Assembly (NCBI GenBank): GCA_030549495.1 | Contig: JAUIRK010000858.1 | Coordinates: 632,501 to 696,500 of the forward strand | Source of the DNA: Nectonema munidae | Lineage: Eukaryota; Nematomorpha; Nectonematoida; Nectonematidae | Direction of reading: 5' to 3' | DNA: 64,000 bases | Part shown: piece after piece, positions 39,694 through 52,754 of the stretch | Layout: each line of letters begins with the position of its first letter | Position numbering within the stretch: position 1 is the first letter of the stretch | Position numbers and translations under genes: made by a program | The notes under the pieces: model-generated | The model's input: only the letters and a program-made list of their open reading frames with translations | What the model was told of the DNA's origin: nothing | The model's database searches: none

Positions 39694-42573
39694 TTATATA
39701 TAAAACAACACTGAGTGAAACATTGAACTTACTAAGTTAGTTTCACTTTTAGCTTTATTAAAAGAAGTAAAGTTGAGCAAGCTAGTAATATTAGCATTCC
39801 AATGTTTTGCAACTTTCCAATTGAAGGACTGCTTAGAGGATTTACACTTATATTGAGGGAGAAAAATATTATATATAGATCGAAGACGAATAGAGTGCAT
39901 TTGCTTAACAGGTTTTAACTGATTGTACAAGCAGAATGGAACTAAACCACATAAAAGTTTGAAACAAAATAAAGTAAGTTTATATTCATATATATCATCA
40001 ACTTTCAGCATTTGAAGATCATAAAAAAGAATGTTAGAAGAGTATCTAATATTCAAGTTTAAAATAATTTTCAAAACTTTTTTTTGAAGAGTAAGTAAAA
40101 CATTCAGATTACTATGACCCCATATTAAAATATTATAAGTCAAATAAGGAATGAAAAAGGACTTGTAGAGAAGGAGAAGAATATTTTTACCTAGATAATT
40201 TTTCAAGCTTTTCAACATTCCAATAACAGAAGAGAGTTTCAATGAGAGAGCTTTCATATGATCATGCCATGATAGCTTTTCATCAATGATCAATCCAAGC
40301 AAATTGAAAGACTTTACAAAGTCAATATTGAGCTTCTTAGAAACTTTCAACTTGTCAACACAAGTTTTAGAAAAAATAATGCCTTTTGTTTTCACATAAT
40401 TGATAACCAAATCATTAGATGAACACCATTTTAAAACCTCGTTATAGTTTTTATGCAAATTTTCAAGTTCAGAATCAAATGATATGGAATTAGATGAAAA
40501 TAATAATGTTACATCATCAGCATACAAGAAAATTTTTATTATTAGATTACTTTGAGGAATATCATTAATAAATATTTTGAACAATAAGGGGCCTAGTAAG
40601 GAGCCTTGAGGTACACCACAATGTAGCATACTGTGTTTAGACGAAATATCATTTATTGAAACAAACTGTTCTCTTTTATGGAGATATGATTCGACCAGAT
40701 CAAGTGATGATGATGAAAATCCATACAATTTGAGTTTTTCCAAAAGTATCATATGATTCAATGAATCAAATGCTCGAGTCATGTCTAAAAATACAGCTAA
40801 AACTTTTTCATTTTTGTCAAGGTCAGTAATAATATTATTCAAAAAAGAAAAATGCAAAGTTTCAGTTGAATAATACTTTCTAAAAGCATGCTGGTTTTCA
40901 AAATACAGATTATTTGAAGAAAAATACTTTTCAATTTGCAAAGAAAGAAGTCTTTCAAAAATCTTGGCTCAAATAGGCACTATAGTTGTAGGCCTATAAT
41001 TCTCAACTAACATTCTCGATCCCTTTTTATGAACAGGAATTACACGCCCTATTTTAAAAACATGTGGAAAAATACCATGTATAACACAATCATTGAAAAG
41101 GCAAACTAATGGAGAGCATACAATATTCAATATAGATTTGATTTTGTTAGTGGACAACCCTAGAAAATCTTCATAATCACTGTTTTCAAGAGAAATGACT
41201 GCATTCAGTAGATCATTAGGGGAAAATCTACTAAAATTAAACATACTTGATGCTTCATTGACATAGCTGGAAAAGTGATCACCTATAGAAGAAATTGAGG
41301 TAGAACAAAAGTGATCATTAAAAGCATTAGCAATCTCAAATGAATCATAAATTGAAGAACTGTTCAATGAAATTTCAGATATCGAAATTTTTCCAGGCTT
41401 AAGAATACTATTCAATTTAGACCAGATTTGCTTGGAGTCTTTAATGTTTAAAAACTGACTACAGTAAAATCTACGTTTCAACTTTCTACACTCAAATTTT
41501 ATCCTATTTCTCAAACTTTTCAGTTCAGTTTTCAATAGGGAACAAACATTATTACAACTATTAATTTTTTTATGAAGTTTATCCCTTCTTTTAATTAAAC
41601 TTAAAACTTCATCCGAAAGCCAATTCTTATCCTTTATTTTATACTTACTGTTATGACCCTTTTTAGATTTGACAAAATTACAGTCATTCGCTAGTGATGC
41701 TAGTTTATTTGACAGGAAATCAGCAGCGATTTCAGGGTTACTAGAGCATTGTAGCATTTCGAAAGCCCAATTTACTGAAGAAACTTTTTCAACAAACAAC
41801 CTTTTGTCAAAGTACTTTTTATAATTTCTTTTAATCATGAAGTCAACAAAGTTCAAACATAATACAATTGGAAAATGATCAGATAAATTTTCATTCAAAA
41901 CAAAAGCCTCATGATCTCTATTTTGAAAGTTGATAAAAAAATTGTCAATCAAGGATTTAGAACTTTCTCTAGTATAACAAGTTATGGACGGAAAATATCC
42001 AGATGACATAATACCATTCAAAAAACTAGAAACACAGGAGTCAGAAGCAATTTTAAATAAATTCAAATTGAAATCTCCCCCAAAAACATGTCCAGAACCG
42101 TTTTCAAGATTTACAAGAAAGTCATCAAATTCTTCTAGAAAGTTTACCTTGTTCAAAGCATCAGGATGACGGTATACATTACGAACAATGAGGGATGAAT
42201 CCCTCAAAAAAATTTCACAGATTTTGCTCTTGAAAGAGTAAAATAAATAATCTTTCAATGGATATAAATTCAAATTATTGTTCAACCACGTTTCTTGTAA
42301 AATAATAACCGAGAAAGGATGTGAAACGAAAGAATTTAAACGGGTAATGAGATCACAAAGTAATTCATATTTAGCATTCAAGCTTTGGACATTTAGACTC
42401 ATAATTTTAAAATTATGACCTTCAATTGAAAGATCTCTTACATCGGTCAAAAGAGAAGATTTCAAAAAATATTGACTATGAGAATAAATAAATATATTTT
42501 CACATGTAATTTTGTTCGAATCAAGTATAAAAAAATCATTCAAATCAAGATAAGATGAATGACTATGGCTCAT
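39694..42573 (-). pseudogene. LINE copy 2 ORF2: endonuclease and reverse transcriptase with one stop
   Basis: The ATG at 42573 opens 959 codons in one frame, broken only by TGA at 40971-40969 (codon 535), inside the RT motif NYRPTTIVPI*AKIFERL. The endonuclease has FKIMSLNVQSL, VIILQETWLN, HVFGGDFNLNL, SLIDNFF and LSDHFPIVL. About 40-50 residues are missing between YLFYSFKSK and IVRNVYRHP, where the GGV strand normally lies. The RT has VLAVFLDMTRAFDSLNHMIL, GVPQGSLLGPLLFKIFINDI and FLYADDVTLLF. The thumb and C-terminal tail are complete. It looks recent but is unlikely to be active. Confidence 0.9.
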
Positions 42574-43570
42574 TTAACACAGTAGATAAATTTTTAGAAT
42601 TCAAATTATCAAGGTAGTCCTTATAAATTTTTAATGAATGACAATTAGTAGAATTAACGACATGATTACAATCCAATTTTTTAGACGAATAAAATTTACA
42701 AAAAATTTTATCTTGATTAACACAGTCTTTGGAAAAATGTTTTTCACTACAATGCTTACATGTAGGATGAGATGCACTACATTCTATGGCAAAATGAGTG
42801 TATTCATTGCATTTAAAACAAACTTTTACATAACTACGAAGTAGTTCAACAGCAAAACATTTAGAGTTCAAATAAATATATTTGTTATTCAAAATACTTT
42901 TAACACAAGAAATATCAAATTTAATAGCAACATTACAAAGTTTAGAATTATATGTATTAAATTTGAATAGCGTTGCATCCACATTTTTTAGACAAAAATA
43001 AGGAGATTTTTGTTTAATAGGATCAAAAACAACATTCATATCCTTTAAAGAAGATTTCAAATGATTCAAACCATGAATTGAGTTGCTTTCAATCAATAAG
43101 GATCCGTTTGATGTCCTCTTATACTTTTTTAGACGCAACTTATTGATAGTCGGTTTGAGTTTATCTTCAATAGTTTTCTTTGTACCTTTTTCAAATTTAT
43201 CAAAAAACTTAGGAATTGAAATACTAAGCTCAGGAGTAAAGACTTTTTTCATTTGAAGCGATGTATCACTTATACCTATCCCACATACAGCATCAGCATA
43301 GGAAGAAGGAACAATATTCATTGTAGGTTTAAATTTTGATATCTGATCAATTTTATTATTAAAGGTAGGAAAAGAAGAATTGGAAACAAGTTCATTATGA
43401 GATGAACTGATACCTTTCATAACCTGAGTAAGTTTATCATCCATCTTTGATAATTTATCAGCAAAGCTAAAATCATAATTCAAGGTTTCAATAACATTTT
43501 TTAAACAAAATTTAATTTCTTTTTTAGTCAAAGAATCAATTTTTTTAAAAAGATCTTTGAGTTTTTCCAT
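42563..43570 (-). CDS. LINE copy 2 ORF1: zinc-knuckle nucleic-acid-binding protein
   Basis: The protein has 335 residues from the ATG at 43570 (MEKLKDLFKKIDSLTKKEIK). An N-terminal helical part is followed by a region resembling the RNA-binding part of LINE ORF1 proteins (residues about 140-240). Zinc knuckles follow near 255-300: CFKCNEYTHFAIEC (C-x2-C-x4-H-x4-C), CKHCSEKHFSKDC (C-x2-C-x3-H-x4-C) and a further Cys-rich stretch. The frame is intact. ORF1 proteins coat LINE RNA. Its stop overlaps the ORF2 start, suggesting coupled translation. Confidence 0.85.
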   Translation of the reverse strand: MEKLKDLFKKIDSLTKKEIKFCLKNVIETLNYDFSFADKLSKMDDKLTQVMKGISSSHNELVSNSSFPTFNNKIDQISKFKPTMNIVPSSYADAVCGIGISDTSLQMKKVFTPELSISIPKFFDKFEKGTKKTIEDKLKPTINKLRLKKYKRTSNGSLLIESNSIHGLNHLKSSLKDMNVVFDPIKQKSPYFCLKNVDATLFKFNTYNSKLCNVAIKFDISCVKSILNNKYIYLNSKCFAVELLRSYVKVCFKCNEYTHFAIECSASHPTCKHCSEKHFSKDCVNQDKIFCKFYSSKKLDCNHVVNSTNCHSLKIYKDYLDNLNSKNLSTVLNEP

Positions 43571-43619
43571 AGCAATTAAAAATTTCAACCTCAAAAAAGT
43601 ACAGTTAAGCAAGCGTTAC

Positions 43620-43929
43620 CACAACAATTTTGAATTGATTTTTAGAGCTCATTAAAAAAAATTAAATATTAAAGAGAATATAATATTTGAAATATAATTC
43701 AAAAAGTAAGTTACAAAGTAAAAGCAAGGGTTTTATTTGAAAATGAACAAAATAGAAAAGAAAATATTCTAATAAAAGCAGACGAAAAATTTTTGTGTTG
43801 GAGTTAATTGAAAATAATAATAATTTTAAAATTTTGATTTTTAATTTGAAATAAATAAAAATGACTAATTTAAGATAAAATTTGTGTCTTAATTTAAATG
43901 TATTTTTGATAATATTAGATAAAACTTCT
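43620..43929. other. AT-rich spacer between two LINEs
   Basis: May hold the 5' UTR of LINE copy 2 (minus strand). No coding block or repeat. Confidence 0.45.
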
Positions 43930-45890
43930 TCTTCTTTTCAGCTTTATTATCCCGTTTTTATACATAATCGCTGTTTGAAATGAATCTTTTCCATTTAATT
44001 CTTTCTAATGTAATTCTGCATTCTTTTTACAAATCAAGGTTTTTCATCTTACCGTCAGCTATTATGCAGTCTTTCCATATCAGCTTCGGTCTTCCTCTTT
44101 TTCTTTTGCCGTCCACTTACTGATTCATCATCATTCTTTCAATACTATCTTCACCTTTTCTAAAAACATGGCCAAACCTTTTTTTTGGCTCATGCTCGGT
44201 ACCTTCACCGTCTTTCTTATGACTTCATTCTTTATTCGGTCTTTTCTGCTCACTCCACTCATCCATCTTAGCATTTTCATTTCAGCAACATCTAGTTTCT
44301 TTTCGTTACTTCTCTTTACTGCCAAAGTTTCCAAGCCATACAACATTGCAGGTCTAACCAACGTTTTATAAACTTTTCCTTTTAGCTTTATCAACATTTT
44401 CTGTCTCAGAATACTCCAGACACATCATGCCGATTTTTCCAACCTGATTGAATTCTTCCATTTATTTCAACACCTTCTTTGCCATTCTCCATCATGGTTG
44501 GACCAAGATATTTGAAACTTTTCACTCTTTTTATCAACTGCCCCTCGAGCTTTATACTTCGGCCATTTTTTGCTATTTTTTCATTTTCATCCTTTCCATT
44601 CATCACTAAATATTCTGTTTAACTTTACTAATTTTCAAACCTCTACTTTCCAACACTCTACGCTATTCATTAAGCATTTCTTCAACTTCTTCACTTGTTT
44701 TTTCAACAAAAACTACATCATCAGCATATGTAATTTCCCACGACAATCCTTTTCTTAAATCTTCAGTGAATACGTCAAATATTACATTAAAAATAAAAGG
44801 ACTAAGACTTGAACCTTAGTGTAAACTAACCTTAACATCAAACTCTTCTGTTTTCCCCAATAGAGTCTTTACATGTGTCTTGACATATTTATACACTTGC
44901 TTTATTTTATTCACATATTTCTCTGGCACCAATTTCTTTCTTAAACACCGCCATACTTCTTGCCTTTCGATTCAGTCGTATGCTTTATCAAGGTCAATAA
45001 ACACAATATGTAGCTCTTTTTGTTATTCTTCGTATTTTTAAATAATTGTCTTAAAATGAAGATTGCATTTGTTGTTGCTTTCTCAGGCATAAAACCGAAC
45101 TGACTTTCGGATATCTTTACCATTCTTCTCAATCTATTCTGGAAAACTCTTTCCCAGATTTTCATTGTGTGAGATAGAAGTTTTATGCTTCTATAGTTTG
45201 AACAATCTTGAACGTCACCTTTTTTTTTTTGAATATTTGAATAAACAAGCTTTCTTCCCATTCATGTGGTATTACTTCTTGCTTTGCAAAGCTTTTCATC
45301 AGTTCCCATAATATATCTATTCCTTTTTTTTCCTAATGCTTTCCACGCTTCGACAGGTATACAATCAGGGCCTACTGCTTTATTATTCTTCATCTTTTTA
45401 AGTGCAGCTTAAACTTCCACTGTTTCTATTTCCTCTATTGGTCCTTCACATACCAGAGTATTTTGTGAATTTTCTTCATTGAGCAGTTCAGAAAAATATT
45501 GTTTCCATCTTTCAAGAATTGTTTTTTCTTTATTCAGAACTTTTACTTCTCCATCTTTGATTTCTTTGATTTGATGTATGTCCTTCTTTGCCTTGTTACA
45601 ACATTTAACTAGCCAGTTAACTTTACTTTGTCCTACAGGTGTTTTTAAATCTTTATAAATGTTTGCACACGGATCAGCTTTTACTAAAACCACTTCTTTT
45701 TTTGCTTCCTTTTTTGACAGCTGATATTTCTTTTTATCTGCTTGTTCTCTTGTTTGTTCCCACTTCTTCATTGCATTTTTCTTCTCTTTTATTTTTTCTT
45801 GTAAACTGGGTTTCCACCACCATCGTTGCACACCACTTAAACATTTAGCCGATGTCAATCCTAAACTTCTTCAGCTGGACTTCGTATTAT
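43930..45890 (-). mobile_element. RTE/BovB-like LINE, 5'-truncated at the satellite boundary
   Basis: The element's polyprotein pieces run in order on the minus strand from 45858 to 44131. The 3' end lies near 43930 with an AAAGCTGAAAAGAAGAAG tail. The 5' part (endonuclease) is missing: coding sequence stops within about 30 bp of the tandem array that starts near 45912. Confidence 0.85.
44131..45858 (-). pseudogene. RTE/BovB-like polyprotein, reverse-transcriptase half, broken
   Basis: Order of pieces: WWWKPSLQEKIKEKKNAMKK and ERWKQYFSELLNEEN (linker before RT), NKAVGPDCIP, IQKKKGDVQDCSNYRSIKLL, MKIWERVFQNRLRRMVKISE and SQFGFMPEKATTNAIFILRQ, then ITYADDVVFVEKTSEEVEEM near 44730 (catalytic YADD), VKSFKYLGPTM, and YKTLVRPAMLYGLETLAVKR then MLRWMSGVSRKDRIKNEVIR. 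This matches RTE/BovB-type RT and thumb. About five frame changes or stops separate the pieces. The tail after IRNEVIR is cut short. Confidence 0.88.
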
Positions 45891-46669
45891 TTTTGCGCTT
45901 TTCTTCCTTTTTGTGTCTCAATCTGTTTAATGGTTCCCTGTTTGTGCTTACGTGTTCCCTGTTTGTGCCTGCCTGTGTTTAAGTCCTCCCTGTTTGTGTT
46001 TGAGTCCTCCCTGTTTGTGACCGCCTGTGTTTGAGTGCTCCCTGTTTGAACTTGCCTGTGTTTGAGTGCTCCCTGTTTGAGCCTGCATGTGTTTAAGTGC
46101 TCCTTGTTTGTGTCTGGCTGTGTTATAGTGCCCCATGTTTGTGCCTGCCTCTGTTTGAGTGCGTCCTGTTATTGCCTGCTTGTTGTTTAAGTGCTCACTG
46201 TTTGTGTCTGCCTGTGCTTGAGTTCCCCATATTTAGTCCTGCCTGTGTTTGAGTGCCTTCTGTTTGTGCCTGCCAGTGTTTGAGTCCTCCTTGTTTGTGC
46301 ATTCCTGTGTTTGAGTGGCCCCTATTGGTGCTTGCCTGTCTTAAAGTGCTCCCTTTTTGTGTCTGAATCTGTTTAAGTGCTCCCTGTTTGTGCTTGCATG
46401 TGTTTAAGTGTTCCCTGTTTGGCCCTCCAGTGTTTAAGTCCTCCCTGTTTGTGCCTGCCTGTGGTTGAGTGCCCCCTGTTGAACCTGCCTTTGTTTGAGT
46501 ATTCTTATTTGTGTCTGCCTGTGTTATAGTGCCCCATGTTTATGCCTGACTCTGTTTTAGTGCCTCATATTTTGCCTGCTTTTTTGAGTGCTTCCTGTGT
46601 TTGTATGCCTCCTGTTGGCGCTTGCCTGTGTTAAAGCGCTCTCTTTTTGTGCCTTAATCTGTTTAAGTG

Positions 46670-49600
46670 CTCCCTGTTTGTGCTTGCATGTGTATAAGTG
46701 TTCCTTGTGTGTGCCTGCCTGTGTTTAAGTCGTCCCTGTGTTTGAGTGCCCCATGTTTGTGTCTGCCTGTGTTATAGTGCCCCATGTGTGTTCCTGCCTC
46801 TGTTTTTGCCTGCCTGTTGTTTAAGTGCTCCTTGTTGTGTCTGCCTGTGTTTGAATGCCCCATATTTGTGCCTGCCTGTGTTTGAGTCCTCCTTGTTTGT
46901 GGGTTCCTGTATTTGAGTTACCCTGTTGGTGCTTGCCTGTGTTAAAGTGCTCCCTTTTTGTGCGTGTCTATGTTTAAGTGCTCCATGATTGTCCTTGCGT
47001 GTCTAATTGTTCCTTGTTTGTGCCCGCCTGTGTTTGAGTGCTACTTGTTTGTGCCTGACTGTGTTTGGGTGCTCCCTGTTGATTGAGTGATAGTTGCTTG
47101 TTCCTTTGTTGCTGCTTGCCTGTGTTAAAGTGTTCCCTTTTTTGTGATTGAATCTGTTTAAGTGCTCCCTGTTTGTGCTTGCGTGTGTAAGTGTTCCCTG
47201 TGTTTAAGTCCTCCCTGTTTGAACCTGCCTGTGTTTGAGTGCTCCTTGTTTGTGTCTGCCTGTGTTATAGTGCCCCATCTTTGAGTGCCTCCTGTTTTTA
47301 CCTGTTTGTGCCTTCCTGTGTTTGAATGCCCCCTGTTGGTTCTTGTCTCTGTTAAAATGCTCCCTTATTGTGCCTGTCCCTATTTAAGTGCTCCCTGTTT
47401 GTGCCAGCCTGTATTTAAGTCCACCCTGTTTGTGCCTGCCTGTGTTTGAGTGCTCCCTTTTTGACCCTGCCTGTGATTAAGTGCTCCTTGTTTGTGTCTG
47501 CCTGTGTTATAGTGCCTCATGTTTGTGTCGGCCTGTGTTTGAGTGCCTCCTGTTTTTGCCTGCCTGTTGTTTAATTGCTCCCTATTTGTGTCTGCTTGTG
47601 TTTGAGTGCCACATATTTGTGCCTGCCTGTGTTTGAGTGCCTCCTTTTTGTGCCTGTCTGCGTTTGAGTCTTCCTTGTTTGTGCGTTCCTGTGTTTGAGT
47701 GGTCCATGTTGGTGTTACCTGTGTTAAAGTGCTCCCTTTTTGTGCATAAATCTGTTTAAGTGCTCCCTGTTTGTTCTTGCGTGTTTAAGTGTTCCTTGTT
47801 TGTGCCTGCCTGTGTTTAAATCCTCCCTGTTTGTGCCTGCCTGTGTTTGAGTGCCCCCTGTTTGAACCTGCCTGTGTTTGAGTGCTCCTTGTTTGTTTCT
47901 GCTTGTGTTATAGTGACCCATGTTTGGGCCTTCTTCTGTTTGAGTGCTCTCTGTTTTGCCTGGATGTGTTTGAGTGCTTCCTGTTTGTGCCTTCCTGTGT
48001 TTGAGTGCCCTCTGTTGGTGCTTGCTCGTGTTAAAATGCTCCCTTTTTGTGCCTGAATCTGTTTAAGTGCACCCTGTTTGTGCTTGCATGTGTTTAATGT
48101 TCCCTGTTTGTGCCTGCCTGTGTTTAATTCCTCCCTGTATTTGCCTGCCTGTGTTTGAGTGCTCCCTGTTTGAACCTGCCTGTGTTTGAGTGCTTCTTGT
48201 TGTCTGTTTGTGTAATAGTACCCCATGTTTGTGATGGCCACTTTTTGAGTGCTTCCTGTGTTTGAGTGCCCCCTGTTAGTGCTTGCCTGTGTTAAGGTGC
48301 TCCCTGTTTTAGTGCTCCTTGTTTGTCTGTCTGTGTTATAGTACCCCATGTTTGTGCCTGCCTCTGTTTGAGTGCCTCCTGTTTTTACCTGTTTGTGCCT
48401 TCCTGTGTTTGAATGCCCCCTGTTGGTGCTTGTCTGTGTTAAAGTGTTCCCTTTTTGTGCCTGTTCCTGTTTAAGTGCTCCCTGTTTGTGCATGGCTGTG
48501 TTTAAGTCCACCCTATTTGTGTTGAGTTCTTCCTGTTTGAGCCTGCCTGTGTTTGAGTGCCCCCTGTTGGTGCCTGCCTTTGTTTAAGTGCTCCCTGTTT
48601 CTGCTTGCCTATTGTTTAAGTCCAACCTAAGTTTAAATGCTCATTGTTTGTGCTAGCATATGTTTAAGTGTTCCCTGTTTGAGCCAGCCTGTGTTTATGT
48701 CCTCCCTGTTTGTGTCTTCCTGTGTTTAAGTGCTCCCTTTTTGAGCCTGCCTGTGTTTGAGTGCTCCTTGTTTATGTCTGCCTGTGTTATAGTGCCTCAT
48801 GTTTTTGTCGGCCTGTGTTTGAGTGCCTCCTGTTTTTGCCTGCCTGTTGTTTAAGTGCTCCCTGTTTGTGTCTGTTTGTTTGAGTGCCATATATTTGTGC
48901 CTGCCTGTGTTTGAGTGCCTCCTTTTTGTGCCGGCCTGTGTTTGAGTCTTCCTTGTTTGTGCGTTCCTTTGTTTGAATGGCCCCTGTTGGTGTTATCTGT
49001 GTTAAAGTGCTTCCTTTTTGTGCCTAAATCAGTTTAAGTGGTCTCTGTTTGTTCTTGCGTGTGTAAGTGTTCCCTGTTTGTGCCTGCCTGTGTTTAAGTC
49101 CTCCCTGTTTGTGCCTGCCTGTGCTTGAGTGCTCCCTTTTTGAGCCTACGTGTTCTTGAGTGCTCCTTGTTTGTGTCTGCCTGTGTTATTGTGCCTCTTG
49201 TTTGTGCCTACCTCTGTTTGAGTGTCTCCTGTTTTTGCCTGTCTGTTGTTTAAGTGCTCTCTGTTTCTGTTTGAGTGCCACATATTTGTGCCTGCCTGTG
49301 TTTGAGTGCCTCCTTTTTATGCCTGCCTGTGTTTGAGTCTTCCTTGTTTGTCCGTTCTTGTGTTTGAGTGGCCCCTGTTGGTGCTTACCTGTGTTAAAGT
49401 GCTCCCTTTTTGTGCCTGAATCTGTTTAAGTGCTCCCTGTTTGTGCTTGCGTGTGTAAGTGTTCCCTGTTTGTGCCTGCATGTGTTTAAGTCCTCCCTAT
49501 TTGTGCCTGCCTGTGTTAGAGTGCCCCCTATTTGAACCTCCCAGTGGTTAAGTGCTCCTTTCCTGTGTTATAGTGTCCCATGTTTGAGTGCCTCCTGTTT

Positions 49601-52600
49601 TTGCCTGCTTGTGCCTTCCTGTGTTTGAATGCCACTGCTGGTGCTTGCCTGTGTTAAAGTGCTCCCTTTTTGTGCCTGTCTCTGTTTAAGTGCACCTTTT
49701 TGTGCCTGTCTCTGTTTAAGTGCTCCGTGTTTGTGCCTGTCTCTGTTTAAGTGCTCCCTGTTTGTGCATGTCTGTGTTTAAATTCACCCTGTTTGTGCCT
49801 GCGTTTGTTGGGTTCTCCCTGTTTGAGCTTGCCTGTGTTTGAGTGCCCCCTGTTGGTGTCTGCCTGTGTTTAAGTGCTCCCTGTTTCTGATTGCCTATTG
49901 TTTAAGTCCTACCTGTGTTTAAGTGTTCCTTGTTTGTGCCTGACTCTGCTTGGGTGCTCCCTCCTGATTGAGTGCTCATTGTTTATTCCTCCATGTGTTT
50001 GAGTGCCCTCTATTTTGCCTGAATGTATTTGAGTGTTTACTAGTTATGTTTTCCTGTGTTTGAGTGCCCTCTATTGGTGCTTGCTCGTGTTAAAATGCTA
50101 CCTTTTTGTGCCTGAATCTGTTTAAGTGCTCCCTGTTTGTGCTTTCATGTGTTTAAGTGTTCCCTGTTTGTGCCAGCCTGTGTTTTAGTCCTCCCTGTTT
50201 GTGCCTGCCTGTGTTTTACTGCTCCCTTTTTGAGCCTGCCTGTGTTTGAGTGCTTCTTGTTTGTGTCAGCATGTGTTATTGTGCCTCATGTTTGTGCCTA
50301 CCTCTGTTTGAGTACCTCCTGTTTTTGCCAGTCTGTTGTTTAAGTGCTCCCTGTTTGTGTCTGCTTGTGTTTGAGTGCCACATATTTGTGCCTACCTGTA
50401 TTTGAGTGCCTCCTTTTTGTGCCTGCCTGTGTTTGAGTCTTCCTTGTTTGTCCGTTCCTGTGTTTGAGTGGCCCCTGTTGGTGCTTACCTGTGTTAAAGT
50501 GCTCCCTTTTTGTGCCTGAATCTGTTTAAGTGCCCCTGTTTGTGCTTGCGTGTGTAAGTGTTCGCTGTTTGTGCCTGCATGTGTTTAAGTCCTCTCTGTT
50601 TGTGCCTGCCTGTGTTAGAGTGCTCTCTGTTTGAACCTGCCAGTGTTTAAGTGCTCCTTTTTTGTGTCTTCCTATGTTATAGTGCAACATGTTTGAGTGC
50701 CTTCTGTTTTTGCCTGATTGTCCCTTCCTGTGTTTGAATGCGCACTGTTGGTGCTTGTCTGTGTTAAAGTGCTCCCTTTTTGTGCCTGTCAATCTTTAAG
50801 TGCTCCCTGTTTGTGCCTGCCTGTGTTTAAGTCCACCCTGTTTGTGCCTGCGTGTGTTGGGTTCTTCCTGTTTGAGACTGCCTGTATTTGAGTACCCCTT
50901 GTTGGTGCCTCGCTTTGTTTAAGTGCTCCCTGTTTCTGCTTGCCTATTGTTTAAGTCCAACCTGTGTTTAAGTGCTCCTTGTTTGTGCCTGACAGTGTTT
51001 GGGTGCTCCCTGTTGATTGAGTGCTCGTCGTTTGTTCCTGTCTGTGTTTAAGTGCTCCCTGATTTTGACTGTATGTGCTTGAGTGCCCTCTGTTGGTGCT
51101 TACCAGTGTTAAAGTGTTTCCATTTTGTGCCTGAATCTATTTAAGTGCTCTCTGTTTGTGCTTGCATGTGTTTAAGTGTTCCCTTTTTGTTCCTGCCTGT
51201 GTTTAAGTCCTCCCTATTTGTGCCTGCCTGTGTGAGTGCTCCCTTTTTGAACCTGCCTGTCTTTGAGTGCTCCTTGTTTGTCTGTCTGTGTAATAGTACC
51301 CCATGTTTGTGCCTGCCTCTGTTTGAGTGCCTCCTGTATTTACCTGTTTGTGCCTTCCCGTGTTTGAATGCTCCCTGTTGGTGCTTGTCTGTGTTAAAGT
51401 GCTCCCTTTTTGTGCCTGTCCCTGTTTAAGTGATCCCTGTTTGTGCCTGCCTGTGTTTAAGTCCACCCTGTTTGTGCCTGCGTGTGTTGGATTCTCTCTG
51501 TTTGAGCCTACCTGTGTTTGAGTGCCACCTGTTGGTGCCTGCCTGTGTTTAATTGCTCCCTGTTTCTGCTTGCCTATTGTTTAAGTCCTACCTGTCTTTA
51601 AGTGCTTTTTGTTTGTGCCTGATCGTGTTTGGGTGCTCCCTGTTGATTGAGTGCTCGTTGTTTGTTCCTGTCTGTGTTTGAGTGCTTCCAGTTCTTGCCT
51701 GTATGTGCTTAAGTGCTTCCTGTTTGTGCCTTCCTGTGTTTAAGTGCCCTCTGTTGGTGCTTGCCTGTGTTTAAGCGCTCCCTGTTTGAGCCTGCTTGTG
51801 TTTGAGTGCTTCCATTTTGTGTCTGCCTATGTTATAGTGCCCAATGTTTGTGCCTGCCTGTTGTTTAAGTGCTCCCTGTTTGTGTCTGCCTGTGAGTGCC
51901 CCATATTTGTGCCTGCTTGTGTTTAAGTGCCCGCCTGTGTTTGAGTCTTGTTTGTGCGTTCTTGTGCTAGAGTGGCCCCTGTTGGTGCTTGCCTGTGTTA
52001 AAATGCTCTCTTTTTGTGAATGAATCTAAATAAGTGCTGCCTGTTTGTGCTTGTGTGTGTTTAAGTGTTCCCTGTTTGTGCCTGCATGTGTTTAAGTCCT
52101 CCCTGTTTGTGCCTGCCTGTGTTTGAGTGCTCCTTGGTTGAACTTGCCTGTGTTGAGTGCTGTGTTTGTGTTATAGTTCTCCATGTTTGAGTGCCTCCTA
52201 TTTTTGCTTGCTTCTGCCTTGCTGTGTTGGAATGTCCCCTGTTGGTGCTTGTCTGTGTTAAAGTGCTCCCTTTGTGTGCCTGTCTCTGTTTAAGTGTTCC
52301 CTGTTTCTGCCTGCCTGTGTTTAAGTCCTCCCTGTACGTGCCTGCCTGTGTTTGAGTGCTCCCTGAGTGCCTCCTGTTTTCCCTGCATGTTGTTTAAGTG
52401 CTTTCTGTTTGGGCCTTCCTGTGTTTGAGTGCCCTCTGTTGGTGCTTGCCTGTGTTAAAGTGCTCCCTTTTTGTGCCTGAATCTGTTTAAGTGCTCCCTG
52501 TTTGTGCTTGCATGTGTTTAAGTGTCCCCTGTTTGTGCCTGCCTGTGTTTAAGTCCTTCATGTTTGTGCCTGCCTGTGTTTAAGTGCTCCTTGTTTGTCT

Positions 52601-52754
52601 GCCTGTGTTTTAGTGCCCAATGTTTGAGTGCCTCCTATTTTTGCCTGATTGTGTTTGAGTGCTTCCTGTTTGTGCCTTTCTGTGTTTGAGTGCTACTTGT
52701 AGGTGCCTGCCTGTGTTAAAGTGCTAACTTTATGTGCCTGTCTCTGTTTAAGTA
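46670..52754. repeat. Higher-order repeat, copy A (~6085 bp)
   Basis: Distinct variant strings recur at a fixed spacing: GCATGTGTATAAGTGTTCC at about 46685, 52770 and 58857, and TTGATTGAGTGATAGTTGC likewise. Copies A and B differ at only scattered bases by eye. The 750 bp before 46670 belong to the array but not to the repeated 6-kb block. Confidence 0.9.

Larger units (their letters stand above)
39660..43570 (-). mobile_element. LINE (Jockey/CR1-like group), copy 2, nearly intact
   Basis: ORF1 (43570-42563) is followed by ORF2 (42573-39694), overlapping by 11 bases. After the ORF2 stop an AATAAA-containing 3' end (ATATATAATAAATGATACAC) runs to about 39660. Only one in-frame stop interrupts ORF2, though the endonuclease appears internally deleted. 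The 5' UTR upstream of 43570 has no clear edge. Confidence 0.88.
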
